A program made the translations under genes and the position numbers. From contig DIWF01000004.1 in NCBI GenBank assembly GCA_002422545.1, forward strand, positions 1 to 64,000: a stretch of DNA of 64,000 nt, in the 5' to 3' direction. The notes beneath the pieces are model-generated. The model made no database searches. It saw nothing but the letters and a program-made list of their open reading frames with translations, and had not been told where the DNA came from. Numbering within the stretch: the stretch's first letter is position 1; each line of letters begins with the position of its first letter. Origin of the DNA: Firmicutes bacterium UBA6113 (GTDB lineage Bacteria > Bacillota > Clostridia > Tissierellales > Sedimentibacteraceae). Positions 8,184-17,239 of the stretch are shown here, piece by piece.

Positions 8184-9183
8184 TAAGAGTAAGGTCACAA
8201 ACTTTGTTCTTCTTTACGGCACGGAGGAATATTACATAGACATGGCTGTTAAAGAGGCTAAAGACAAGTATGTTGATGAAGCTTATGAAAGCATGAACTA
8301 CATGGAAGCAGAAAAAATTGAAAACAGCTTCGATGATTTTTATGGATTTGCATCTACATTTCCTTTCATGGCTGAAAAGAAGCTTTGCATTGTAAAGGAG
8401 GCATCTTTTTTGACTTCAACAGGAAGTTTGGGGAAAAAAGAAGAAGAAAAGCTTCTTGATATGATTGACCACAATGACTCCTGCACGGTGTTTTTTCTCA
8501 TCAGGGGAGGGAAGCCTGATATGAGGAAAAAGGCTGTAAAAAAAATCAAGGAAAATGGCGGCTTGTTTGAAATAAACAAATTGACTGAAGGAGAGCTGTC
8601 AAAATACATAGTAAATGGATTCAAAAAACAAAACATTGACGTAAATTTGCAGGATGCCGACTATCTTGCTAACAACTGCGGATACTTAGAATATGAAAGT
8701 GCTGTGAGCCTTTATCATGTGAACAATGAAATTGAAAAAATTTCTTCATATAATGAAGGAAAAAAAATATTGACTCAGGAAGACCTTGAACTGTTGATGA
8801 TTAAGTCTGTTGAAAGCAACATTTTTAAGCTGGTGGATTTCATCTGTGAAGGAAACAAGAAAAAGGCCAATGAAATTCTTGAGGAAATGCTGTTGAACAA
8901 CACTCCTGAACAGTTTATAATTCACATGATTGCCAGGCAGTACAGATTGCTGTACCAGTATGTGGTATTAAGCAAGAAGGGTTATTCTTTCAATGACATA
9001 ATGGCACGGATGAAAATTAAGAATTTCATTGCTACAAAACTTTCAAAACAGTCAAAAAGTTTGAGCAAGGAAAAAATCGAAGGATACATGAGAGAAATTC
9101 TAGATATTGACAAAAAGATCAAGACCGGAGAAATTGACAACCGCATAGGTCTGGAATTGATTACTAATGGAATTATCAAGTGA
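8152..9183 (+). CDS. holA: DNA polymerase III, delta subunit
   Basis: This 343-residue clamp-loader subunit opens the beta sliding clamp and forms the loader with DnaX and delta prime. The N-terminal domain with NFVLLYGTEEYYID, the length, and the position after comEC and before the convergent rpsT gene (the same order as in Bacillus) all fit HolA. The ATG lies inside the end of comEC and has AAGAGGAG upstream, suggesting translational coupling. Delta subunits lack a working ATPase site and none is seen here. Confidence 0.93.
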   Translation: MSYKIITDLIDKSKVTNFVLLYGTEEYYIDMAVKEAKDKYVDEAYESMNYMEAEKIENSFDDFYGFASTFPFMAEKKLCIVKEASFLTSTGSLGKKEEEKLLDMIDHNDSCTVFFLIRGGKPDMRKKAVKKIKENGGLFEINKLTEGELSKYIVNGFKKQNIDVNLQDADYLANNCGYLEYESAVSLYHVNNEIEKISSYNEGKKILTQEDLELLMIKSVESNIFKLVDFICEGNKKKANEILEEMLLNNTPEQFIIHMIARQYRLLYQYVVLSKKGYSFNDIMARMKIKNFIATKLSKQSKSLSKEKIEGYMREILDIDKKIKTGEIDNRIGLELITNGIIK

Positions 9184-9212
9184 TTTAAAAGAGTGATACA
9201 GAATAAAAGAGT

Positions 9213-9319
9213 TTAGGTTGATGACAAAGTTATTTCAAAAGTGTAGGGGAGGACCTCGTGTCCTCCCGAATATATTATCGAATTAATAACACGGGCTGGC
9301 ACAAGACCAGCCCCTACAG
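9213..9319. repeat. REP-like palindromic repeat pair with an 18-bp border shared with 57128
   Basis: Two hairpin units face each other. Unit 1 (9242-9268) has stem GGGGAGGAC/GTCCTCCC. Unit 2 (9292-9319) has stem GGGCTGG/CCAGCCC. Their outer ends TGTAGGGG and CCCCTACA are complementary, so the whole block is also an inverted repeat. The 18 bases TTAGGTTGATGACAAAGT at 9213-9230 recur exactly at 57128-57145, again next to palindromic sequence. It lies between the convergent holA and rpsT genes. Confidence 0.7.
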
Positions 9320-9382
9320 TTTGTATAATTGGAGTTTACCAATGTATGAGTTCCGACAATTTGCCGGAACTTATGAAAAATA

Positions 9383-9406
9383 AAAAAAACCGAAATCGGT
9401 TTTTTT
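9383..9406. terminator. Bidirectional terminator between holA and rpsT
   Basis: ACCG/CGGT with an AAAT loop is flanked by an A-run and a T-run, so it can act for either strand. A further hairpin AGTTCCG/CGGAACT lies just upstream at about 9349-9371. Confidence 0.75.
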
Positions 9407-9415
9407 ATTTTCCAG

Positions 9416-9467
9416 AGATTCATCAACTAACACCACATTCTAGACTATGAGGTTAGTTGATGAATCT
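9416..9467. repeat. Perfect 16-bp inverted repeat downstream of rpsT
   Basis: AGATTCATCAACTAAC and its exact complement are separated by 20 bases. There is no adjacent T-run, so it is not a classical terminator. A second small hairpin GGTGG/CCACC follows at about 9488-9504. Confidence 0.7.
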
Positions 9468-9512
9468 TATGGCGGCTAAAGTTTCAGAGGTGGAGGACCC
9501 ACCAAATAAAAC

Positions 9513-9776
9513 TTAAGCAACTTTATTTAATCTAAGTGTCATTCTGCTTACTTTTCTAGCTGCAGCTTTTTTATGAATTGTGTTCTTTGCTGCTGCCTGA
9601 TATAATTTCTTCTCACATACTGTTAAGTATTCTTTAGCTTGTTCTAAGTTTCCTTCAGCCAATGCTACTTCAAACTTCTTAATATATGTTTTGATTTCAG
9701 ACTTTCTGCTTTTGTTAGCTTCAGTTTTCTTGTTTATAACCAAAATTCTTTTCTTTGCAGATTTAATATTTGCCAA
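9513..9776 (-). CDS. rpsT: 30S ribosomal protein S20
   Basis: This 87-residue basic helical protein of the small ribosomal subunit binds 16S rRNA. The N-terminus ANIKSAKKRI and the helical repeats rich in Lys and Ala are typical. The start is set to TTG at 9776 because GGAGG lies at the right distance and it aligns with the usual MANIKSAKKR start; an ATG 18 bases upstream would overlap the ribosome site. It is convergent to holA, as in many Firmicutes. Confidence 0.95.
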   Translation of the reverse strand: MANIKSAKKRILVINKKTEANKSRKSEIKTYIKKFEVALAEGNLEQAKEYLTVCEKKLYQAAAKNTIHKKAAARKVSRMTLRLNKVA

Positions 9777-10004
9777 AATCTTCACCTCCTTCAAAAGTCT
9801 TTTTAGATGCGCTTAATATTGTAACACATTATTTGCATAAGTGATAATATTTTTGACAGCAAACCAATTATACAGGGAATTCTGACAAAAATCAAGTATA
9901 AAGAATAAAAAAATGAAAAATTTCAATAATAAATCTTATATACTTATTATTATATATGGAAATGATAAAAATACAATAAATTTTTTGTATCAAATGGAGG
10001 AAAG

Positions 10005-10934
10005 ATGTATTTCAGGACGGATTTAGCTTATGAAGCAAATGAATCTCTTAAAGAAAGAGTCGAAGGAATTAAGCTTAACACAAGAAACTTCAGCCACGGA
10101 GAAGTAATTGAACTTGAAATTCTTGACGATGATGCTGAGAAACAGGTGGGTAAGAAAAAAGGGAAGTATGTTACTTATGAAACAAAAAGCCTCAAGGACT
10201 TGAACAAAGAATCCAGACAGGAAGTGATTGAAATATTGTCAGGAGCAATAAAAGATGTTTCCGGGCTTGAGAGAGGAAGAGTGCTAGTTGTGGGGCTTGG
10301 AAACAGAAACATAACTGCAGATGCCCTGGGGCCTAAGACATTGGATAAAATAAAGGTTACAAGGCAATTTTTCAAGGCATACAACAAGGAATTCGATCAG
10401 GACTTCAACGAGGTGGCCATTCTTGAGCCAGGTGTGCTGGGAACAACGGGAATTGAAACAATAAATACTATAATAGGTGTTGTTGAAAAAATTAAACCAA
10501 CTCTTCTCATTATTATAGATGCCCTTGCATCCCGAAAAATGAGAAGGCTTTGCTCTGTGGTGCAGATAACTGATGCAGGGATTGAGCCTGGCTCTGGAAT
10601 AGGCAACATGCAGGGGTCCCTCAACGAGGAAACCATAGGAATCAAAGTTGTTGCCATTGGAATACCAACGGTTGTAGATACTGCCACAATTGTGAACGAC
10701 ACAATCGAAGCCATGGAGGAAGCTCTCCGTGACAAGACAGACGACGTGGGACAGATAATGGGAATATTAAGCGACCTTGAATACAACGAAAAGCATGCTT
10801 TTATCAAGGAAATATTAAATCCTATGTACGGTGAATCAATTGTAACTCCAAGCTCTGTTGACTCACTCATTGAAAATCTGTCGGACATTTTGGCAGAATC
10901 CATAAACAAGGCTGTTCATCCGGGATACGAGTAA
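10005..10934 (+). CDS. gpr: Germination protease (spore protease)
   Basis: This 309-residue aspartic-type endopeptidase (family A25) degrades small acid-soluble spore proteins during germination. Motifs GRVLVVGLGNRNITADALGP near residue 95 and LEPGVLGTTGIET near residue 140 are characteristic, and the length is slightly shorter than the Bacillus zymogen. The N-terminal 10-15 residues would be the removed propeptide. The ATG follows TGGAGGAAAG. It stands before spoIIP, as in Bacillus. In that genus it is made in the forespore under sigma-F/G; I could not settle a matching promoter here. Confidence 0.96.
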   Translation: MYFRTDLAYEANESLKERVEGIKLNTRNFSHGEVIELEILDDDAEKQVGKKKGKYVTYETKSLKDLNKESRQEVIEILSGAIKDVSGLERGRVLVVGLGNRNITADALGPKTLDKIKVTRQFFKAYNKEFDQDFNEVAILEPGVLGTTGIETINTIIGVVEKIKPTLLIIIDALASRKMRRLCSVVQITDAGIEPGSGIGNMQGSLNEETIGIKVVAIGIPTVVDTATIVNDTIEAMEEALRDKTDDVGQIMGILSDLEYNEKHAFIKEILNPMYGESIVTPSSVDSLIENLSDILAESINKAVHPGYE

Positions 10935-11031
10935 ACCGTAATGCAATTGTAAAAAATAACAGTGTTATTCAGGAAACAATACACATATACATTAATATAT
11001 TACTAAAAGTGAAAATATGTGGAGTTGAATC

Positions 11032-12210
11032 ATGAAAAGACGAAGAAGAAATAAGGGTGGAACAAAATTTTACATGGTGATGTCTGTCTTGTGCCTGGCA
11101 ATACTTTTCGTAGGCTACAGCTATGTTTATAACATGTCGGAAAAGCGCAAGGAAGGGCAGGAGGTTACTACTATTTCCATCAATTACAATGGTGAAGACG
11201 AAAATGGTGAACAGCTGAGCGCTCTTGATAAGATGATGTCCTACTTCAATATATTCCTTGAAAAAACATTCAATGAAAATACTGAAGGCAGCGAGAACAA
11301 AGACGGCGCTGAAGAAAAAGAAGCGGATGAAGACAGCAGTAAAGACGGAAAGATAGTTGAAACAAATGAAAATAAGGAAAAGGAAGTTTTCAAGACTATT
11401 GACAGCAAGACAGAAAATGAAAAGCCTCTTGAAATTTACGACGAAAGTAAAGACAATACCCAGGATGCCGCAAAGACAGTGTATCTTGCTAACAATAGAA
11501 AAGAAGATTTTTTTAAGATTGTGGAATCAAAAACATCAAGGAGCAGCGGTCCGAGAGATTTGTTTTTAGACGCTGCTTCTATTAATGAAAATCTAAACCT
11601 GGTAATTTATCACACCCACGGCACGGAATCTTATCATCCTGATGAAGGAAACAACTACAGATCTCTGGATGAAGGCAAAAATGTTACGGGGATAGGAAAC
11701 ATAGTTGCAGCAAATCTGGAGGGAAACGGAATTAATTTAACCCACCTGCAGGAATACAACGATTATCCAGACTACAATTCATCATATGCAAATTCAAACT
11801 ATGCTGTAAGCCAAATCTTATCAAACAGCAAAAAAAATGTACTCATAGATATTCACCGGGACGGCGCTGAAGAAAATTCGGAATATGAAGCAGTGCTTTC
11901 CCAGGTAAAAACAATATACATAAATGACAGGGCAGCAGCAACATGCACCCTGGTCGTAGGGGACAAAAACGGCAACTATGAACAGGTAAAACAAACAGCA
12001 GATAAATTGTTCGCAATTGCTGAAGAAATGTACCCTGGACTTTTCAGAAAAATAATCGTGAGACCGGGAGCATATTTTAACCAGTACTTAAGCGATCAGT
12101 CGATGCTCATTGAGATAGGAAGCAGTCTTAACACACTTGATGAAGTCCAGTATTCAGCGGACCTGGTATCACAGGTATTGCTTGAGTATATTGACGAAAT
12201 AAACAAATAA
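11032..12210 (+). CDS. spoIIP: Stage II sporulation protein P
   Basis: This 392-residue membrane-anchored peptidoglycan amidase/endopeptidase works with SpoIID and SpoIIM in septal thinning and engulfment. It has an N-terminal cytoplasmic Lys/Arg stretch, one membrane helix (about residues 13-35), a long Glu/Lys/Asp-rich linker (about 75-155) and the catalytic domain starting near VIYHTHGTESYHP (about 190). Later motifs IDIHRDG and LIEIGSSLNT are family hallmarks. The gene follows gpr by 97 bp. The acidic linker is low in complexity but the frame is intact. Confidence 0.95.
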   Translation: MKRRRRNKGGTKFYMVMSVLCLAILFVGYSYVYNMSEKRKEGQEVTTISINYNGEDENGEQLSALDKMMSYFNIFLEKTFNENTEGSENKDGAEEKEADEDSSKDGKIVETNENKEKEVFKTIDSKTENEKPLEIYDESKDNTQDAAKTVYLANNRKEDFFKIVESKTSRSSGPRDLFLDAASINENLNLVIYHTHGTESYHPDEGNNYRSLDEGKNVTGIGNIVAANLEGNGINLTHLQEYNDYPDYNSSYANSNYAVSQILSNSKKNVLIDIHRDGAEENSEYEAVLSQVKTIYINDRAAATCTLVVGDKNGNYEQVKQTADKLFAIAEEMYPGLFRKIIVRPGAYFNQYLSDQSMLIEIGSSLNTLDEVQYSADLVSQVLLEYIDEINK

Positions 12211-12215
12211 ATTCT

Positions 12216-12243
12216 TTTACATTTACATAATATTTGATATAAT
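12216..12243 (+). promoter_or_regulatory. Sigma-A promoter of lepA
   Basis: TTTACA and TATAAT are separated by 16 bp, with a TGA just before the -10 (extended -10). Confidence 0.6.
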
Positions 12244-12275
12244 ACCCTTACCAGTTAATTAGGGAGGTATAATAC

Positions 12276-14081
12276 TTGGACAGAAAAAAGTACATAAGAA
12301 ACTTTTCGATAATCGCTCATATAGATCATGGTAAATCAACGTTGGCGGACAGACTGATAGAAAATACGGGACTGCTTTCCCACAGGGAAATGCAGGAGCA
12401 GGTATTGGACAACATGGATCTTGAAAGAGAAAGAGGAATTACAATAAAGCTTCAGAACATAAGCCTTTTATACAAGGCTCAGGACGGAAACAGCTACACT
12501 TTAAACCTCATTGACACTCCGGGACATGTGGATTTCAACTATGAGGTTTCAAGAAGCCTTGCTGCCTGCGAAGGAGCCGTGCTGGTTGTAGATGCAGCAC
12601 AGGGAATTGAAGCTCAGACTTTAGCCAATGTGTATCTGGCTCTGGACCAGAATCTTGAAATTGTTCCAGTAATAAACAAAATAGATTTGCCCAGCGCAAG
12701 ACCTGATGAAATTAAACAGGAAATAGAAGATGTGATTGGTCTAGACTGTGAAAATGCTCCTTTGATTTCAGCAAAGGACAACATAAACATAGATCAGGTT
12801 CTTGAAGCAATAGTAAAACAAATTCCCCCTCCATCAGGGGATGAAAATGCTCCTTTGAAAGCTCTGGTATTTGACTCATATTATGACAGCTACAGAGGAG
12901 TTGTTGCCTACATTAGAGTCAAAGAAGGCCAGGTAAAAAAAGGTGATAAGATAAAAATGATGGCAACGGGTAAGACATTTGACGTAACAGAAGTGGGAAT
13001 AGTTTCTCCTACACAAAAACCAACATCCGCATTGTTGTCAGGTGATGTTGGTTATTTATGTGCAAGCATGAAGGAAGTGAGAAGCTGCCAGGTGGGAGAT
13101 ACTATTACAAATGCTGAGAACCCGGCCAGTGCTGCACTTCCTGGATATAAAAAAGTAACATCAATGGTATTTTGCGGAGTTTATCCTGCAGAAGGGGAAG
13201 AGTTCGGAGCCGTTAGGGATGCTCTTGAAAAACTTCAAGTTAATGATGCCTCTCTTACATTTGAACCTGAAACATCTATAGCATTAGGCTTTGGTTTCAG
13301 ATGCGGATTTTTGGGACTTCTTCACATGGAAATAATCCAGGAAAGACTTGAAAGGGAATTCAATTTAAATATTATAGCAACAACTCCAAGCGTTATTTAT
13401 AAAATTTACAAAACAAACGGCGAGATGATAACATTGCAGAACCCTACAAACATGCCTCCGGTTCAGGAAATTGAATATATGGAGGAACCAATTGTATCTG
13501 CTTCCATAATGACTCCTACTGATTATGTGGGACCTATAATGGAACTTTGCCAGAATCGAAGAGGAATTTTCGAGAACATGGAATACATGGAAAAAACAAG
13601 GGTAATACTACATTACAAGCTGCCATTGAACGAAGTCATCTATGACTTTTTTGATGCGTTAAAATCAAAGACAAGAGGATATGCATCACTTGATTATGAA
13701 TTAAGCGGATATGTTAGATCAGAACTTGTAAAAATGGATATACTAATTAACGCAGAACTGGTAGATGCATTCTCCATAATAGTCCACGCCGATAAGGCAT
13801 ATGAAAGAGGAAGAGGAATTGTAGAAAAACTTAAAGACGTTATTCCAAGACATCTATTTGCAGTTCCACTTCAGGCAGCTATAGGTACTAAGGTAATAGC
13901 AAGAGAAACCGTAAAAGCTATGAGGAAGGATGTTCTTGCAAAATGCTACGGCGGCGACATAACAAGAAAGAAAAAGCTTCTGGAAAAACAAAAGGAAGGC
14001 AAGAAGCGCATGAGACAAATTGGTAATGTGGAGGTTCCTCAGGAAGCGTTCCTGGCCGTACTGAAGTTTGACGAAGACTAG
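12276..14081 (+). CDS. lepA: Elongation factor 4 (LepA) GTPase
   Basis: This 601-residue ribosome-associated translational GTPase has all G motifs: AHIDHGKSTLADR near residue 14, DTPGHVDF near residue 80 and NKIDLP near residue 130. The EF-G-like domains follow, and the LepA-specific C-terminal domain includes GGDITRKKKLLEKQKEGKKR. The start is TTG, with AGGGAGG upstream. It is the last gene of the conserved comEC-to-lepA block; the hemW gene often found next is replaced here by lemA. Confidence 0.97.
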   Translation: MDRKKYIRNFSIIAHIDHGKSTLADRLIENTGLLSHREMQEQVLDNMDLERERGITIKLQNISLLYKAQDGNSYTLNLIDTPGHVDFNYEVSRSLAACEGAVLVVDAAQGIEAQTLANVYLALDQNLEIVPVINKIDLPSARPDEIKQEIEDVIGLDCENAPLISAKDNINIDQVLEAIVKQIPPPSGDENAPLKALVFDSYYDSYRGVVAYIRVKEGQVKKGDKIKMMATGKTFDVTEVGIVSPTQKPTSALLSGDVGYLCASMKEVRSCQVGDTITNAENPASAALPGYKKVTSMVFCGVYPAEGEEFGAVRDALEKLQVNDASLTFEPETSIALGFGFRCGFLGLLHMEIIQERLEREFNLNIIATTPSVIYKIYKTNGEMITLQNPTNMPPVQEIEYMEEPIVSASIMTPTDYVGPIMELCQNRRGIFENMEYMEKTRVILHYKLPLNEVIYDFFDALKSKTRGYASLDYELSGYVRSELVKMDILINAELVDAFSIIVHADKAYERGRGIVEKLKDVIPRHLFAVPLQAAIGTKVIARETVKAMRKDVLAKCYGGDITRKKKLLEKQKEGKKRMRQIGNVEVPQEAFLAVLKFDED

Positions 14082-14093
14082 AAAGGCGGTTAT

Positions 14094-14660
14094 ATGAGTA
14101 AAGGGTTAATAGCATTAATTGCTATATTGGTAATTATAGGGGGATTGGCAGCATTTGTTTTCGGCAGCTACAACTCACTGGTTGCTTTGGATGAAAAAGT
14201 AAACACTCAGTGGGCTAACGTGGAAAGCAAGCTGCAAAGAAGATTTGACCTAATACCGAATCTTGTTGAATCGGTAAAGGGAGCAATGGCTCAAGAAAAG
14301 GAAATTTTCACTGCAATAGCCGATGCCAGGGCGAGAATGGCAGGAGCAAAGACAACATCAGAACAAGTAGAAGCATCAAGTGCTCTTGAAGGAGCCCTTG
14401 GTAGGCTGCTGGTTGTGGTTGAAAATTATCCTGAACTAAAATCAAATGAAAATGTAAGAGGCCTAATGGATGAACTGGCCGGAACTGAAAACAGAATATC
14501 TACAGAAAGAGACAGATACAATGGAGCAGTGAAGGATTACAATTCCGCCATCAGGAAATTCCCACAAAACATTCTGGCAGGAATGTTTGGATTTGAACAA
14601 AGACCATATTTTGAAGCTGCTGAAGGCGCTGAAACTGCACCGGAAGTTAACTTTGATTAA
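14094..14660 (+). CDS. LemA family membrane protein
   Basis: This 188-residue protein has an N-terminal membrane helix (about residues 4-24) and a long helical outside domain. The LemA signature is clear: SYNSLVALDEKVNTQWANVE followed by LQRRFDLIPNLVESVKG. LemA proteins are widespread; their function is unsettled and they are often encoded beside TPM-domain proteins, as here. Its stop codon overlaps an ATG of the next frame. The short C-terminal tail is acidic. Confidence 0.92.
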   Translation: MSKGLIALIAILVIIGGLAAFVFGSYNSLVALDEKVNTQWANVESKLQRRFDLIPNLVESVKGAMAQEKEIFTAIADARARMAGAKTTSEQVEASSALEGALGRLLVVVENYPELKSNENVRGLMDELAGTENRISTERDRYNGAVKDYNSAIRKFPQNILAGMFGFEQRPYFEAAEGAETAPEVNFD

Positions 14661-14674
14661 TGGAGAGTGATAGG

Positions 14675-15448
14675 GTGAAGAAATTATTTTTGCCGCATCT
14701 CCTTTGTTCCATACTTGTAATAGCCGCAATTACAGGATCCTATGTTTTTGCTATAACATATCCAAATCCTTCAACTGAATTTTATGTAAATGACTTTGCA
14801 AATTTAATAAATGGTGATGTTGAAAACAATGTTCTGAATGTTAACAAAAGATATGAAAATACTTTAGAAAAACCACAGATTGTAGTTGTGACGGTTCCTG
14901 ATATGCAAGGGCTTGACGAATATGCTTATTCTGTGGAACTTTTCGAAAATTGGAAAATAGGAAATGATGAATATGACAATGGCGTACTGATTCTTCTTGC
15001 CCTTGAGGAAAGAAGAATAAAAATTGAAGTTGGGTACGGGCTTGAAGGAGTTATAACCGATGCAGAAGCCGGAAGAATATTGGACTCTGCAACGGATTAT
15101 CTTTCAAATGGAGATTATTCATCAGGAATAAATAACATCTTCATCAATGTAGCCAGCCGTGTAAATGAAGAATACGGCTATGACAACGATGAAATATTCA
15201 GCAGTATTGATACAGATGTTCAGCAAAACACTCCGGCTAATATAGCCTCATATGGGAAATTAATAATGCTTATACTCCTTCTCATAATCATAGGAGGAGG
15301 AAGGGGCGGCAGAAGAAGACGCGGAGGATTTTTCATATGGCCGTTTCTTGGAGGCGGAGGTTTCGGAGGAGGTTCCGGCGGTTACGGCGGAGGCGGCTTC
15401 GGAGGCGGCGGAAGTTCTGGCGGAGGCGGAGCCGGAAGAGGTTTTTAA
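14675..15448 (+). CDS. TPM-domain membrane protein with a glycine-rich tail
   Basis: This protein has a signal peptide (residues 1-26), a TPM domain (about 30-165) containing YVNDFANLI and EVGYGLEGVITDAEAGRI, a membrane helix (about 195-210) and an extreme Gly-rich C-terminus of about 50 residues ending in GRGF. TPM domains act as repair or assembly factors or acid phosphatases in other organisms; the role here is unknown. I chose GTG at 14675 because GGAGAG lies seven bases upstream and the N-terminus becomes a standard signal sequence. A longer frame starts at the ATG that overlaps the lemA stop. It is coupled to lemA. Confidence 0.88.
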   Translation: MKKLFLPHLLCSILVIAAITGSYVFAITYPNPSTEFYVNDFANLINGDVENNVLNVNKRYENTLEKPQIVVVTVPDMQGLDEYAYSVELFENWKIGNDEYDNGVLILLALEERRIKIEVGYGLEGVITDAEAGRILDSATDYLSNGDYSSGINNIFINVASRVNEEYGYDNDEIFSSIDTDVQQNTPANIASYGKLIMLILLLIIIGGGRGGRRRRGGFFIWPFLGGGGFGGGSGGYGGGGFGGGGSSGGGGAGRGF

Positions 15449-15457
15449 ACAAAAAAA

Positions 15458-15514
15458 TTACCACCGGTAATGAAATGACATATGTGGGAGGTTCATTTCA
15501 TACCGGTGGTTTTT
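15458..15514. terminator. Strong bidirectional terminator
   Basis: ACCACCGGTA...ATGAAATGA pairs with TCATTTCAT...ACCGGTGGT over 18 bp with one bulge. A-rich and T-rich flanks serve both the TPM gene and the convergent hydrogenase operon. Confidence 0.85.
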
Positions 15515-15545
15515 AATTGAAGACTTTTAGTCTTAATTAACTAAA

Positions 15546-17237
15546 TTATTTGTGGTTGTGAAGCTTGTGACGGTTGTTTTTTAAAATATTTTCATATACA
15601 TTGTTTACTGCATAGTTGTCATCAGAGCTTTTTATTTGAATTGATTTGTCTATTTTATAAAGCCCGCCGGCTCTTAACATTCTTGTTTCCTTAGTTATAA
15701 CCTTTGGAACGGGCTGGCCTCCACCTGCAATACATCCGCCAGTGCAAGCCATGACCTCAATGAGGTCATATTGTTTTTCACCCCGTTGGATTTGTTTTAT
15801 GAGATTGTCAGCATATTTGAGACCGTGAACAACTGCTAATCTAATTTCTCTTCCGTCTACATTTACAGAAGTTTCCTTAACAGATTCCAGACCCCTTACG
15901 CTTTCAAAAATAATCTTGAAGTCATCTTTGCCATATTTATTTTTCAAAACTCTTCTTAGCACAGCTTCTGTTACTCCGCCTGTTGTTCCAAAAATTATTC
16001 CTGCTCCGGATCCTATACCAAAAGGCATATCCATTGCTTCTTCTTCAATTTCATCAAACTTAATTCCTAATTCCTTGATCATTATGGCAAGTTCCTGGGT
16101 TGTTAATACAACATCAACTTCTCTTATTCCGTCATGTATATATTCTTTCCTTGCAGCTTCCGCTTTTTTTGCAGTACATGGCATAATGGAAAGAATGAAT
16201 GTATCTTTGCCGTCTTCAAAATCTTTTTGGTTATATGCTTCCCTCAATACGGTACCAAACATTTGCTGAGGTGATTTGCATGATGAAATATTTTTATTAA
16301 GATTAGGATATTTATCTTCTGCATACTTTACCCACGCAGGACAGCATGAAGTAAAGATAGGAAGATTCTCATTTCTTTGAAGCCTGTTTATAAATTCTTC
16401 GCTTTCTTCCATTACCGTAAGGTCAGCGGACAATGATGTGTCAAACACATGATCCACTCCAAGTTTCTTTAAAATTGCAACAATTTTTCCAGTGGTGATT
16501 TCACCTGGATTTTTTCCGAATTCTTCCCCAAGGGCAACTCTTACGGCAGGAGCAATTTGTGCAACTACTCTTATATTTTTGTCGTACAGAGCATCCCATA
16601 CTTTTTGAGTTTCGTTCTTTATGGAAATTGCTCCTGTAGGACATACAATACGGCATTGGCCGCAATTTACGCAATTTGATTCTGCCAGCGATTTGTTGAA
16701 AGCCGGCTTTATAATGACATCAGAGCCTCTGTGTACAAAGCCTAATGCTCCAACACCTTGTATTTCTTCGCAAACCATGACGCAGTCGCCGCATTTTATG
16801 CATTTGTTGGGATTCCTGATTATGCTCGGACTTGAGTTGTCCACTTCATAGTCCTTGTTGATCTGAGGAAATCTGTTTTTACCCAGACCATATCTTTTGG
16901 CAAGTTTCTGAAGCTGACATCTTCCTGTACGGTCACAGGAGGTGCAGTCTTTGTCATGATTGGCAAGAAGAAGTTCAAGAATCATCTTTCTGTATTTTCG
17001 TATCCTTGGGGAATTCGTGAAAATTTCCATTCCATCCCTTGGCTTTTCGGAACATGAGGCAATTATTTCGCCTTTTGACGTTTCAACAGAACACATTCTG
17101 CAGGCTCCGTAAATGCTCAGCTCAGAGTGATAACAAAACGTAGGCAAATCTATGCCTGAATCTCGTATAACGCTTAAAATGTTTTTTTGATTTGTGTAGT
17201 CAACTTTTCTGCCATCTATGATCATAGTTCCGCTCAT
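15546..17237 (-). CDS. hydA: [FeFe] hydrogenase catalytic subunit
   Basis: This 563-residue cytoplasmic hydrogenase makes or oxidises H2. Domains in order: an N-terminal 2Fe-2S ferredoxin fold (Cys35, Cys46, Cys49), a His-ligated 4Fe-4S segment CTSCDRTGRC, two 4Fe-4S motifs (CIKCGDCVMVC and CVNCGQCRIVC), and the H-cluster domain with FTSCCPAWVKYAE, SIMPCTAKKAEA and MACTGGCIAGGGQP. All cluster ligands are present. It is the last gene of the trimeric operon; AAGGAGG precedes the ATG. The match is to HydA/HndD-type subunits of NAD(P)- and ferredoxin-linked complexes, so electron bifurcation is likely but inferred. Confidence 0.96.
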   Translation of the reverse strand: MSGTMIIDGRKVDYTNQKNILSVIRDSGIDLPTFCYHSELSIYGACRMCSVETSKGEIIASCSEKPRDGMEIFTNSPRIRKYRKMILELLLANHDKDCTSCDRTGRCQLQKLAKRYGLGKNRFPQINKDYEVDNSSPSIIRNPNKCIKCGDCVMVCEEIQGVGALGFVHRGSDVIIKPAFNKSLAESNCVNCGQCRIVCPTGAISIKNETQKVWDALYDKNIRVVAQIAPAVRVALGEEFGKNPGEITTGKIVAILKKLGVDHVFDTSLSADLTVMEESEEFINRLQRNENLPIFTSCCPAWVKYAEDKYPNLNKNISSCKSPQQMFGTVLREAYNQKDFEDGKDTFILSIMPCTAKKAEAARKEYIHDGIREVDVVLTTQELAIMIKELGIKFDEIEEEAMDMPFGIGSGAGIIFGTTGGVTEAVLRRVLKNKYGKDDFKIIFESVRGLESVKETSVNVDGREIRLAVVHGLKYADNLIKQIQRGEKQYDLIEVMACTGGCIAGGGQPVPKVITKETRMLRAGGLYKIDKSIQIKSSDDNYAVNNVYENILKNNRHKLHNHK

Positions 17238-17239
17238 GA

